A stretch of 64,000 bases of DNA from Saccharibacillus qingshengii. GTDB lineage: Bacteria; Bacillota; Bacilli; Paenibacillales; Paenibacillaceae. The stretch is taken from NCBI RefSeq assembly GCF_013185195.1, contig NZ_JAAZWC010000005.1, positions 124,001-188,000 on the forward strand, in the 5' to 3' direction. A program made the position numbers and the translations under genes. This document shows, one piece after another, positions 45,372-53,448 of this stretch. How positions within the stretch are numbered: position 1 is the stretch's first letter; each line of letters starts with the position of its first letter. The notes under the pieces were generated by a model. The model was not told where the DNA came from. It did no database searches and saw only the letters and a list, made by a program, of their open reading frames with translations.

Positions 45372-45551
45372 ATTCGGCTTGGGCCGCCTCCTTTCGCTCT
45401 CCGGCATGTTGTCCGTCTATAGATATATGCGTTGGCAGGATCGAAAAAGTCGGAGGCCGCAGGAAATTTTTTTATGAAAGTGCGCGTTAATGAAGTGTAG
45501 GACAGAGCGACTTCTTATTTGCAGACGGTCAATATATTCAAGCTCAACGTG

Positions 45552-45597
45552 AAAAAAGCCGCTGCCACACCCTAATCGGGTACGGTAGCGGCTTTTA
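45552..45597. terminator. bidirectional terminator in a gene-free stretch
   Basis: AAAAAGCCGCT / AGCGGCTTTT stem with inner ACCC/GGGT pairing. The surrounding 45372-45723 shows no convincing gene. Confidence 0.7.
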
Positions 45598-45723
45598 AAT
45601 AGTCGTTCAAACAGTATCATTCTATATTGTGCATATCGCTTCATGAACATGATGGGACATGTACGATTTATCCGCAGCGTGTACTCAATGACTTCTTCCA
45701 GTGTAATAGATGGGGCTTTTTCT

Positions 45724-45892
45724 TTATTTTAAAAATCCCTCTAGTCCAAGATTCCAATCGCGACTATCATGCTTCCAACCTTCTCTTTTATACTGTTCAA
45801 ATTCCTTACGATCGACGCGTACATGATGGTAATCCTTATCTATAAGGAACGATTGCATAATAAGTACTCTTTTTACTACGTCTTCATTAGGG
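45724..45892 (-). pseudogene. 3' fragment of an unknown gene next to the IS remnant
   Basis: On the minus strand an open frame of about 55 codons ends in TAA and reads VRVDRKEFEQYKREGWKHD then SRDWNLGLEGFLK. Composition is protein-like (Arg/Lys/Asp with aromatic residues) and AT-rich. It has no start and begins where the transposase sequence ends. I do not recognise the family. It is probably the C-terminus of a gene cut by the IS element. Confidence 0.4.
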
Positions 45893-45905
45893 CCTCTACG
45901 CAAAC

Positions 45906-46560
45906 CTATTTAAGCCAAATCCGAATTGAAATTAAAGCTAAAAAAGCCTTGAACATGCTCGCTGTCTTATCGTAGCGAGTTGCTAGGCGCCTGTAGTTTT
46001 TCATTTTATTGAAAAAGCATTCGACGAAATGACGTTCTTTATACACCGTACGGTCGTAGGCGTGCTGCACTCGGCGATTCTTCTTGCTGAGAATCACAGC
46101 GATCGCATTTTGTTCCCTTAAAAGGGTCCGAATCGCATCCGTGTCGTAAACTCGATCGGCTAAAACCTCACGGTTTGACAGGTCGAACTGGGCGAGCATT
46201 TCGTATCCTTGGACGGAATCGTGAGCTTGTTCAGGTGTCAGCTCAAACTTGAGCGGATTTCCCAGCGCATCGACGACCGCATGAATTTTGGTCGTCAATC
46301 CGCCTCGGGAACGTCCGATCGCTTGCTTGTGCTGTCCCCTTTTGCGCCTGTTCCATGCTGATGAACCCGGACAATTGTTGTATCCAACATGATTTGTTCG
46401 AAATCAGGCTCGATCGCCACATGCTCCAAGATTTCCTCCCAAGTTCCTGACTTTTGAAGTCGCCAGAAAAAGCTGTAAGCGGAAGACCAAGGTCCATAAT
46501 AATCGGGTAAATCCCGCCAAGCTGCTCTGCTACGCGCAACCCATAGGTGAACCGTAATCT
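45906..46560 (-). mobile_element. IS5-family transposase remnant
   Basis: Two frames make one transposase. The upstream frame reads AAWRDLPDYYGPWSSAYSFF, then WRLQKSGTWEEILEHVAIEP and DTTIVRVHQHGTGAKG. A -1 shift at the A4G4 tract (46336-46343) joins it to SRGGLTTKIHAVVDALGNPL and, later, RHFVECFFNKMKNYRRLATRY with the catalytic Glu. Frameshifting at an A/G run is the usual way to make transposase in some IS5 groups (IS427-like), so this break may be natural. The N-terminus before the WRDLP block is missing and no terminal inverted repeats were found, so this is a truncated copy. Confidence 0.85.
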
Positions 46561-46666
46561 TGATAAAGTCTTCAAAACAGAAAACCGACTCACTTTTAGC
46601 GGTCGGCTATCGATCCATTGAAGGGTAATGACCGCTATACCTTAACTTTCTTGCTTTGCTTATCGC

Positions 46667-46697
46667 AAAAAAGGACCCTTTAGTATATGGGCCCTTT
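46667..46697 (-). terminator. terminator of the protease/partner unit
   Basis: AAAGGGCCC / GGGTCCTTT stem (one mismatch) followed on the minus strand by TTTTTT, just past the stop at 46721. Confidence 0.7.
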
Positions 46698-46720
46698 AAC
46701 AAAGGTATATTTTGAATAGA

Positions 46721-47404
46721 TCAATTTAAATCATATTCCTCTAAAGCTTCATTTTTTAATTTCTCATGTACTGGATCTCCTTCAATCTCCAAAGCATTAA
46801 AGGAATTCTCTTCATTTTCATTCAAATCAAATGTTCCATTATTCATATTGATCACGCTATAGTTACCCAGACCATTATTCTTCAAGAAAACCAAATACTT
46901 TTCTCCCTGTTGAACTTCTTGATAATCCGCAATAGAGTAAATCACTTTCTGACCATTTTCATTCGTTACAATGGATATCGGCTCAATAAATTTTATCTTT
47001 TCATTCTGAACAGCTTGCTCAGGGTCTTTAATCACCTTTTCCACTTTGAAATCTGTTAAGGTGTAAAAATTCTGTATGAATCCGTCTTCATAATACGTAG
47101 CCTCATGTTCACGTTTCTCAAAAGGAAGAATAGGCGTACCTACAACGATCACATCGGCGTCATTTTCCAAGGCGTCTATATCCTCAAAACCAATATAACT
47201 CGCCTCCGCATTCACTCGTTTGAGTCCATGGTCTCTATCCTTTTTCTCTTTCTTTATTTCCGAATCGGGTATACTCTTACTCACAGTTTCATCTGCATAA
47301 GTAAGAGCATTAGTGGTTGTATATTGACGAATCCCAATGATCAAAACCAAACAAAATGTAGCTCCTAATGCCATTAGGATCCATGCTTTTTTCATTTTCA
47401 TCAT
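46721..47404 (-). CDS. hypothetical membrane-anchored exported protein
   Basis: A 227-residue protein of unknown family. An N-terminal hydrophobic segment (residues about 7-25, no lipobox Cys at a clear cleavage site) anchors or exports it. A Lys/Asp-rich linker follows (about 40-65), then a beta-rich domain (about 70-210) with DADVIVVGTPILPFEKREHE, TLTDFKVEKVIKDPEQ and QQGEKYLVFLKNNGLGNYSV. The gene is AT-rich compared with most of the window. It begins 20 bp after the matrixin-like protease gene and shares its terminator, so the two form one unit. It could be an inhibitor, immunity partner or substrate of the protease. That is inference. Confidence 0.7.
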   Translation of the reverse strand: MMKMKKAWILMALGATFCLVLIIGIRQYTTTNALTYADETVSKSIPDSEIKKEKKDRDHGLKRVNAEASYIGFEDIDALENDADVIVVGTPILPFEKREHEATYYEDGFIQNFYTLTDFKVEKVIKDPEQAVQNEKIKFIEPISIVTNENGQKVIYSIADYQEVQQGEKYLVFLKNNGLGNYSVINMNNGTFDLNENEENSFNALEIEGDPVHEKLKNEALEEYDLN

Positions 47405-47424
47405 ATTACTTCCTCCTTATAATA

Positions 47425-48003
47425 TTAATTTCCCCATTTTCTTCTTAACTCACTTTTATCGTAATCTGTAGGAGGGTATGCGTAAAGTTGTTCAGATGGC
47501 CCTATCATCATACTGTAGATTTGGTGTGGACTATGATCCAGTCCTAAACTATGACCAATTTCATGAGCGGTTACCATTGAAACAATTTGTGGATCACTTA
47601 AACCCCAAGATTGAATTTCATTATGATAAGCGGATACTGATGCAAATTGCCAAGGCTCCGTGGTGAAAACTTGCCTAACTGTGCCGCTCACGTTTCTAAA
47701 AGGAAGCATTATTCCTAGTACATTAGCTGTAGGAGTTGTGCCTACATAATAGCGATCAGAGGTGGTGCTTGTAGAAGGAGTGTACAAAACTTTAACTTTA
47801 GACGATATATTATCCCAACTTGCCCTCCCTTGATTAAATAACGAATTATAACCATAGCTTGTAACAGAATTACTGTACCAAGCAGCTCTTTGACCAGTAT
47901 TAGGTCCTCCTACATAAAGATCAGCATTAGCAGTTTTTGAAAAGGTGGATATCGTTAAAAGAGATAAAAACATAACCATAACCAAAGTTATTCTTATTTT
48001 CAT
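47425..48003 (-). CDS. secreted matrixin-type zinc metalloprotease
   Basis: A 192-residue protein with a signal peptide (about 1-27, ending TANA) and a metzincin catalytic domain. The zinc site is HEIGHSLGLDHS (HExxHxxGxxH) at about residues 144-155, followed by SMMIGPS, the Met-turn. Size and motif fit the M10A/matrixin-like small secreted proteases. GGAGG precedes the ATG at 48003; another ATG at 48024 would place the SD inside the gene. The AT-rich composition and the flanking IS and phage remnants indicate horizontal origin. Confidence 0.88.
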   Translation of the reverse strand: MKIRITLVMVMFLSLLTISTFSKTANADLYVGGPNTGQRAAWYSNSVTSYGYNSLFNQGRASWDNISSKVKVLYTPSTSTTSDRYYVGTTPTANVLGIMLPFRNVSGTVRQVFTTEPWQFASVSAYHNEIQSWGLSDPQIVSMVTAHEIGHSLGLDHSPHQIYSMMIGPSEQLYAYPPTDYDKSELRRKWGN

Positions 48004-48085
48004 TTTAATGCCTCCTTTTTTCATAATAATACCTTTTTAAACGTTAAAGTAAACTAATTAAAGCTATTATCTTGATGAAATCTAT

Positions 48086-48120
48086 AAAAAAAGAACGGCT
48101 CGTGTTTGAGCCGTTCTTTT
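48086..48120 (-). terminator. terminator after the phage-like remnant
   Basis: AAGAACGGCTC / GAGCCGTTCTT stem, six-base loop, T-run on the minus strand directly after the stop at 48119. Confidence 0.8.
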
Positions 48121-48490
48121 AGGCTTGCTTATAATGCTGGACATATTGAGCGTACAAGCTTTGCAGCAGATACAACGCGTCTTCTTTATCCGTTGGCAGG
48201 TAGCCTTCGTAAACGATGTTGGATCCGATCAGCTCGCGTACAAGCTTTTCAGAATCGTAATCCGGATCTTCCAGCAGTTCATTCCGTATATCGGCTACGG
48301 CCACATATTCCTGGAAAATAATATGGCCGTTTTTCGTTTCCGCGATGACATGATCGTCGCTATTGGTAATCCGGACTTGAGGATGCTTGCGTTTCTACGC
48401 TTTCAAATACCCCATAATCTCTTCAGCCGATCCGATCAGCTGCGTGGTAACGTCCATCGGCTTCGTAGCGATACCCCGAATACATGTCAT
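48119..48490 (-). pseudogene. small hypothetical protein interrupted by TAG
   Basis: A 123-codon frame from ATG 48490, whose start overlaps the stop of the M23 remnant (ATGA). Codon 32 (48395-48397) is TAG, between GYLKA and KRKHPQVRI. The rest is open and ends VLEDALYL-like helical sequence: ADIRNELLEDPDYDSEKLVR, then DKEDALYLLQSLYAQYVQHY. I do not recognise the family. It probably belongs to the same phage or conjugative element as the M23 gene. Confidence 0.6.
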
Positions 48491-49101
48491 TTCCCTCCAA
48501 CGAATGGCAGAGGATCAACCAGACTCCCGTTGATGATGATTTCAAAGTGCAAGTGCAGCCCTGTACTGCCGCCTGTAGATCCGCATTCTCCGATCACGCT
48601 GCCAGCTTGTACAGTCTCGCCAACGCCCGTAATTAGTTTAAAAAGATGGCTATACGTAGTGACGTAGCCGCCGCCATGATCGATACGCACATACTGTCCA
48701 TACCCTTTACTACGATCGTTCGCATTCTGTCAAGCACTGAAGATCATCTTTCCTGCTTTCGAAGCCGGTATAGGATCTCCTGTTTAACAACCTAGATCGA
48801 CACCGGCATATTTCTTTTCTTTACCGATAGTCGGATGGATACGTAGTCCAAAAACCGAAGTAACCGGCCCACCGATCGGTCGAACGAACCCACTTGCCCC
48901 AGCTTGCGGAATCTCAATCACCTTGTATCCTTCTTCCACATACAAGGTCGCGTATTTCATAACTTTGGCTACATAGGCGCTATGTTTGTGGTGTTTTTAG
49001 ATATCCCATATACTCGCTTTCCCGTCTCTATTCGAATTTACGCTGTACCCGCCATTCTTCGCAATCATAGCCGAGCTTTCTTTATCAGTGGCGGATTCCT
49101 A
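48487..49101 (-). pseudogene. M23 peptidase (phage/ICE-type lysin) remnant
   Basis: One frame, free of frameshifts, codes for an M23 (LytM-like) endopeptidase: VFGLRIHPTIGKEKKYAGVD (first zinc ligands), VRIDHGGGYVTTYSHL and GSTGGSTGLHLHFEI (catalytic HxH). It is broken by stops at 48730-48732 (TGA), 48784-48786 (TAA), 48997-48999 (TAA) and 49099-49101 (TAG). Upstream of the domain the sequence resembles phage tail or conjugation-associated lysins. It is dead as annotated. Confidence 0.8.
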
Positions 49102-49136
49102 CGGAATTCTCGCTGATTCGTTTGCTCGAACATACC

Positions 49137-49172
49137 AAAAAGACTCCGACGAAAATACCGTCGAAGTCTTTT
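49137..49172. terminator. terminator of the OFA transporter gene
   Basis: AAAGACTCCGACG pairs with CGTCGAAGTCTTT (one mismatch) across an AAAATAC loop, with A- and T-runs on the two sides. Confidence 0.75.
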
Positions 49173-49232
49173 AATCCCAGAATTGAACGCCCTACGAACC
49201 CGTAGGTCCGGTGGCGGCCGCATGGCCCCGAA

Positions 49233-50567
49233 TCAGATCCCTTTGGTCTGCGGATTGAGCCGCATGCCTTTGCCTTCTTTGCCAGGTGAACCTTTGCCCT
49301 GCGGACCTTCGGCCTGCGTTTCTTTGTCGGAAGAGGATGCTTCCGAAGCCGCTTCTTCCGCCGCACTCCGAACTTCTGCTTTCGGTGCTTTGACCAGTAC
49401 CGCGATCAGGAACGAGATCACGCACAGGGCGCCGATCACGAGGAAAGTCGGTTTGAATCCGCCGAGCAGCGCCGCGATAAACGAAGCGGACAAAGCGCCG
49501 AGGCCGAAGCCCTGGTAGATCACGCCGTAATTCTTGCCCTGGTTCTTCAGGCCGAAGAAATCGCTGACGATCGCCGGGAACACGGTGATATTACCGCCGA
49601 AGCAGAAAGCAATCGCCGCTACGCTTGCGAAGAACAGCGGGTAGGTCAGCGTCGCGAAGCTGAGCACCATAACGGCCGCGAACGTAACCAGCAGCGCGCC
49701 GGAGACGACTCTCAGACGGCCGACCTTGTCGGACAGAGGACCGAGGATGAGGCGGCCCGCCGTGTTGAAGATCGCGATCATGGCGACGGCATTGGCTGCG
49801 GTGGCGACATCAAGACCGGCCAGGCGTACGCCGATATCCTTGACGCTGCCGATCAGGTACAGTCCGCTCATGCAGGCGGTGAAGAAGACGACGAACAGCA
49901 GATACGCCTGCTTGGTCTTGAGCATTTCCTTGACGGTGTAGTCTTTGGCACGCACGCCGGAAGCGGATACCGGCGATGCGGTGTTCGAAGCTTCGCGGAC
50001 CAGCAGCGAGCCGAATACCACCATCACAAGTACGATGATTCCCCATATCAGGAAAGCCTGCGAGACGCCGCGCGATTCGATCATCGCCCCGTTGATATAC
50101 TTGAAGATCAGGCTGCCTGTACCGTAAGCGCCGACCGAGACGCCGGACATGAGGCCTTTATGCTTCGGAAACCATTTGATCAGGTTGGACAGCGAGGTCA
50201 TATAGGCCGTGCCGTCGGCGTAGCCGACGATAACGCCGGCCACCACATACAGCAGACCGAGCGACGTCACCTGCGAGGAGAGCATGAGCCCGATGCCGAG
50301 CAGGATACCGGAAGCGGCGATCAATCTGCGAATGCCGAACTTGTCCTGCAGTTTGCCGGAGAACAGCGTTGCGAACGCAAGCGCGAAGCTGGTGATCGAG
50401 AACGTCACCGCCGTGCTGCCCAGTTCCCAGCCAAATTTGTCGGCGAGCGGCTGATTGAACAAGCTCCATGTATAGATAGTACCGAGGCCCATCTGGACGA
50501 TGATCGTACCGATCACGATCCACAGACGGTTCGCTTTCGGCAGGGTTTGATCGGATGCGCTTTTCAT
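49233..50567 (-). CDS. OFA family MFS transporter (oxalate/formate antiporter-like)
   Basis: A 444-residue protein with 12 membrane helices over residues about 10-400. OFA-type features are QMGLGTIYTWSLFNQPLADK in helix 1, GIGLMLSSQ, and the mid-loop before helix 7 (VKEMLKTKQAYLLFVVFF). The C-terminal 45 residues are charged and probably disordered. Substrates of this family are small carboxylates. The genes just upstream on the same strand encode a LytT-type regulator and a LytS-type kinase, and a LytTR-like site precedes this gene. In B. subtilis LytST controls a pyruvate transporter, so a pyruvate-like substrate is a reasonable guess. I chose ATG 50567. Confidence 0.88.
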   Translation of the reverse strand: MKSASDQTLPKANRLWIVIGTIIVQMGLGTIYTWSLFNQPLADKFGWELGSTAVTFSITSFALAFATLFSGKLQDKFGIRRLIAASGILLGIGLMLSSQVTSLGLLYVVAGVIVGYADGTAYMTSLSNLIKWFPKHKGLMSGVSVGAYGTGSLIFKYINGAMIESRGVSQAFLIWGIIVLVMVVFGSLLVREASNTASPVSASGVRAKDYTVKEMLKTKQAYLLFVVFFTACMSGLYLIGSVKDIGVRLAGLDVATAANAVAMIAIFNTAGRLILGPLSDKVGRLRVVSGALLVTFAAVMVLSFATLTYPLFFASVAAIAFCFGGNITVFPAIVSDFFGLKNQGKNYGVIYQGFGLGALSASFIAALLGGFKPTFLVIGALCVISFLIAVLVKAPKAEVRSAAEEAASEASSSDKETQAEGPQGKGSPGKEGKGMRLNPQTKGI

Positions 50568-50609
50568 GTCGATTCCTTCTCTCATTCGTTTTCGTTTCCT
50601 TATGGCTTC

Positions 50610-50676
50610 AGTATAAGCATTTCAGCCTTTATGAAAGCGTTTTTGGAATGAGATGCCGCGAATACGGAATGAAATG
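50610..50676 (-). promoter_or_regulatory. LytTR operator and promoter of the OFA transporter gene
   Basis: On the minus strand CATTTCATTCC (50666-50676) and CATCTCATTCC (50645-50655) are direct repeats 21 bp apart, two helical turns, as LytTR regulators require. About 30 bp downstream lies TATACT (50610-50615) as -10, with no good -35, typical of an activated promoter. Confidence 0.65.
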
Positions 50677-50718
50677 CTCTTCTGGCTCCATGAGCGTTAC
50701 GGATGCCGCAAAAATGTG

Positions 50719-51534
50719 CTAGATACGCATAAGCTGCCGGAATTCTTTCACTTTGCTGCGGCTGACCGGCACCTCGGCATCGATATCGCGCAGTCTGAGC
50801 AGATACGTATTATTGAACCAGGGCACAATCTCGCGGATCTTCGACAGATTGACCGTATACGAACGATGGCAGCGGAAAAACTGTTCCCCAGGAAGTCCCG
50901 CCTGAAAGTCGGAAATGCTCATCGGCATGGCGTACTCTTCTTTGCGCGTATAGACGAGCGTCGTTTTTTCCTGCGCCGAAGCGTAATAGATATCGTCCGC
51001 GTCGACCACAATAATCTTGTCGTCTTTGTGCAGATTGATTCGGCGGTTGACCGATCGGCCCTCCGGAGCAGCTCCCGGCGTTCCGCCGGATACCGCAGAT
51101 GCGGATGCCCCCGGTGCATGTGGCGCTGCGGAATCTCCGGTGCCGCCGTTTTCCCGTTCTTTTTTGGCCGCAAACATGCTTTCGAGCTTGTTCAGCATCG
51201 CCGCGATCCGCGGTTCGTGATACGGCTTAAGGATATAATCGAACGCCTCGATCTCGAAAGCTTCCGCCGCATGCTCTTTGTACGCCGTCGTAAACACGAT
51301 ATACGGTTTGTTCGCGAATTTGCTGATACTTTTGGCGAGCAGCACCCCGTCGAGCGACGGAATATTGATATCGAGAAAAATAACATCCACATCGCTGCTC
51401 TGCAAAAATTTCAGCACATCGATCCCGTCCTCGAATTTGCCGACAATCTCGACGGAACTATTTTTACCGATCAAATAATCCAGTTCTTCCATCGCCAAAA
51501 ACTCGTCTTCCACGATAATCCCTTTCATCTTCAT
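50719..51534 (-). CDS. LytTR family response regulator
   Basis: A 271-residue regulator. The receiver domain is at about 1-120 (acidic VEDE, phospho-acceptor in [12 protein letters not shown], Lys in YILKPYHE). A Gly/Ala/Pro linker (about 135-165) leads to a LytTR DNA-binding domain at about 168-270 ([53 protein letters not shown]). It overlaps the kinase stop by 4 bases, so the pair is co-translated. Its likely target is the direct-repeat site upstream of the OFA gene. Confidence 0.93.
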   Translation of the reverse strand: MKMKGIIVEDEFLAMEELDYLIGKNSSVEIVGKFEDGIDVLKFLQSSDVDVIFLDINIPSLDGVLLAKSISKFANKPYIVFTTAYKEHAAEAFEIEAFDYILKPYHEPRIAAMLNKLESMFAAKKERENGGTGDSAAPHAPGASASAVSGGTPGAAPEGRSVNRRINLHKDDKIIVVDADDIYYASAQEKTTLVYTRKEEYAMPMSISDFQAGLPGEQFFRCHRSYTVNLSKIREIVPWFNNTYLLRLRDIDAEVPVSRSKVKEFRQLMRI

Positions 51535-53204
51535 GCCTGATCCTCCTTTCTGACCGTGAACGTAATCACCGTGCCTTTGGATGCCCTGCGAATATCGACG
51601 CCTTGTCCATAGATGAGCTTGAGCCGTTCATGCACATTCGACAGACCGATCTTGTTCGACGGCATAGCGCCGCTGCGGATGTTCTCGATGATCGATTCGT
51701 CGATGCCCGCTCCGGTATCGGCGATCTCGAACCGCACAAGGTCCCCTTCATTTTTGACGCGTATGCTTACGGTGCCTTTGCCTTTTTCCTTCAAAATACC
51801 GTGTACGATCGCATTCTCGACGAGCGGCTGGATAATCAGACTCGGAATCTTCACGTTGGTCTCGTCGTCGATATCGTATTCCACCTGCAGCCGGCTGCCG
51901 AAGCGCGCTTTCTCGATTTCGACGTAGTCTTTCACCTGCTGAAGTTCACGATGCACGTCGATCAGCTCGTCGTTGAGTTCCAGATTGTAGCGCAGATACC
52001 CGGACAGATTGATAATCAGCTCACGCGCTTTGTCGGGATTCAGGCGGATCGACGAAGCGATCGCGTTCAGCGCGTTGAACAGGAAATGCGGGCTGATCTT
52101 CGTCTGAAGCGCCTTGATCTCGGCTTTGTCCGCCATCGCCTTGATCTGTTCCACCCGCGACACTTCCATCAGCGTGGAGATAATCTGCGACAAGCCGACC
52201 GCCAGTTCCCGCAGCGAATACGTAATCTGGTGGGCGTGACGGTAGTAAATTTTGAGCGCGCCGGTGACGACTCCTTTTTCCTGCAGCGGAATAATAATCA
52301 TCGATTTGATCCAGTCGTTGCGATGGTCGGCGTCGTTGTTGCGAATCGTAATATTTCCGCTGCGGATCGTTTCTTTCGTCTCCTCGGTCATGATCTCGTG
52401 CCCGATATTGTAACGCTCCTGTCCGAAGCCCGAATAGGCCAAAATATGGTTCGTATCCGTAATCGCCACCGCATCCGCCCCGATTTTCTTTTCGATAATC
52501 TCGCAGATGCGCAGCAGCGACACGCTGTCCACTTTGCGGAAATAAGGCAGCGTTTCGTTGGCGATGTCGAGCGCGAGCTTGGCCTGCTTGGCTGCAACGT
52601 TCTCTTTCTCGTCTTCGACGCTCTGCACCAGCATGACAATCAGACCGATCATCACCTGCGCGAGGATCATCGGCACGGCGATCTTGGAGACGATGTCCGC
52701 TCCCAGTGCATAAGGCTCCGCCAGCAGCAGAATCAGTCCCATCGTCAGCAGCTCGCACAGCATACCGGCCGCGATCCCGTAGAACCAGCGTTTGGTCTTG
52801 GGCACGCGCAGATGGATCATCCCCGAAACGATGCCCGCTACGATACTTGTAATCAGACACGGGATCGCCGTCACACCGCCGACATCGATCAGATACCGGT
52901 GAATCCCGGAGACCAATCCCGTCACGATGCCGACCCAGGGACCGAACAGCAGCCCGCCTGACATAATCGCCACGATTCTCACGTTCACGAGCGATCCTTC
53001 CACGCTGATGCCCATGTACGTACCGAAAATGGCGAACAGGCCGAAGATCACCGTAACGGTGACGAGATCCTGCGGCCGATATTCTTCTTTTTGAAATACG
53101 GTTTTGACACGCGGAATCCGGGTCAGCACGAACAGGCACATCAGCAGCAGCGAACCGCGTTCAAACAGCTGCAAAAAAATCGTCAGTGGATGTGAAGGGT
53201 TCAT
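51531..53204 (-). CDS. LytS family sensor histidine kinase
   Basis: A 557-residue kinase. The 5TM-5TMR_LYT sensor spans about 1-195 ([57 protein letters not shown]). A GAF-like domain follows (about 215-340), then a His_kinase domain (about 360-440, [15 protein letters not shown]) and an HATPase (about 455-555, [29 protein letters not shown]). This is the LytS/YpdA group that senses pyruvate or membrane changes. It is coupled to the response regulator by an overlap. Confidence 0.94.
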   Translation of the reverse strand: MNPSHPLTIFLQLFERGSLLLMCLFVLTRIPRVKTVFQKEEYRPQDLVTVTVIFGLFAIFGTYMGISVEGSLVNVRIVAIMSGGLLFGPWVGIVTGLVSGIHRYLIDVGGVTAIPCLITSIVAGIVSGMIHLRVPKTKRWFYGIAAGMLCELLTMGLILLLAEPYALGADIVSKIAVPMILAQVMIGLIVMLVQSVEDEKENVAAKQAKLALDIANETLPYFRKVDSVSLLRICEIIEKKIGADAVAITDTNHILAYSGFGQERYNIGHEIMTEETKETIRSGNITIRNNDADHRNDWIKSMIIIPLQEKGVVTGALKIYYRHAHQITYSLRELAVGLSQIISTLMEVSRVEQIKAMADKAEIKALQTKISPHFLFNALNAIASSIRLNPDKARELIINLSGYLRYNLELNDELIDVHRELQQVKDYVEIEKARFGSRLQVEYDIDDETNVKIPSLIIQPLVENAIVHGILKEKGKGTVSIRVKNEGDLVRFEIADTGAGIDESIIENIRSGAMPSNKIGLSNVHERLKLIYGQGVDIRRASKGTVITFTVRKEDQA

Positions 53205-53336
53205 CGCTTCTTGTACTCCTTTCCCGTCATACGGTTACTTGTCAGGCTTATCCATTATCTGCAAAAAGAAAACCGCCGGCATAAGTGCCGACGGCCGGGC
53301 GATCTTCAAAGCCCGCTGTTCGTATCCAATCCGCGT

Positions 53337-53448
53337 ACTAGTCCCTTGACCGATAATGATGTTAGGTTACGCCCCTTGAAAACCCGCTTGAACCATGCGT
53401 GTTTCCGATGAACGCAAGCCTTGGATTTAATTCGGTCAAGGGACTAGT
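53337..53448. repeat. 16-bp perfect inverted repeat at the recG 3' end
   Basis: ACTAGTCCCTTGACCG (53337-53352) and CGGTCAAGGGACTAGT (53433-53448) are exact inverse copies separated by 80 bp. The second includes the recG stop codon. The gap up to LytS (53205-53443) has no gene. The stem could end recG transcription or mark a rearrangement. Confidence 0.7.

Noticed and set aside
45417-45650. 77-codon minus-strand frame
   Set aside because: It spans a terminator hairpin and has no SD or recognisable sequence.
46336-46343. Transposase frameshift as evidence of decay
   Set aside because: The A4G4 tract and -1 shift fit programmed frameshifting known in IS5 groups; truncation of the N-terminus is the better evidence of decay.
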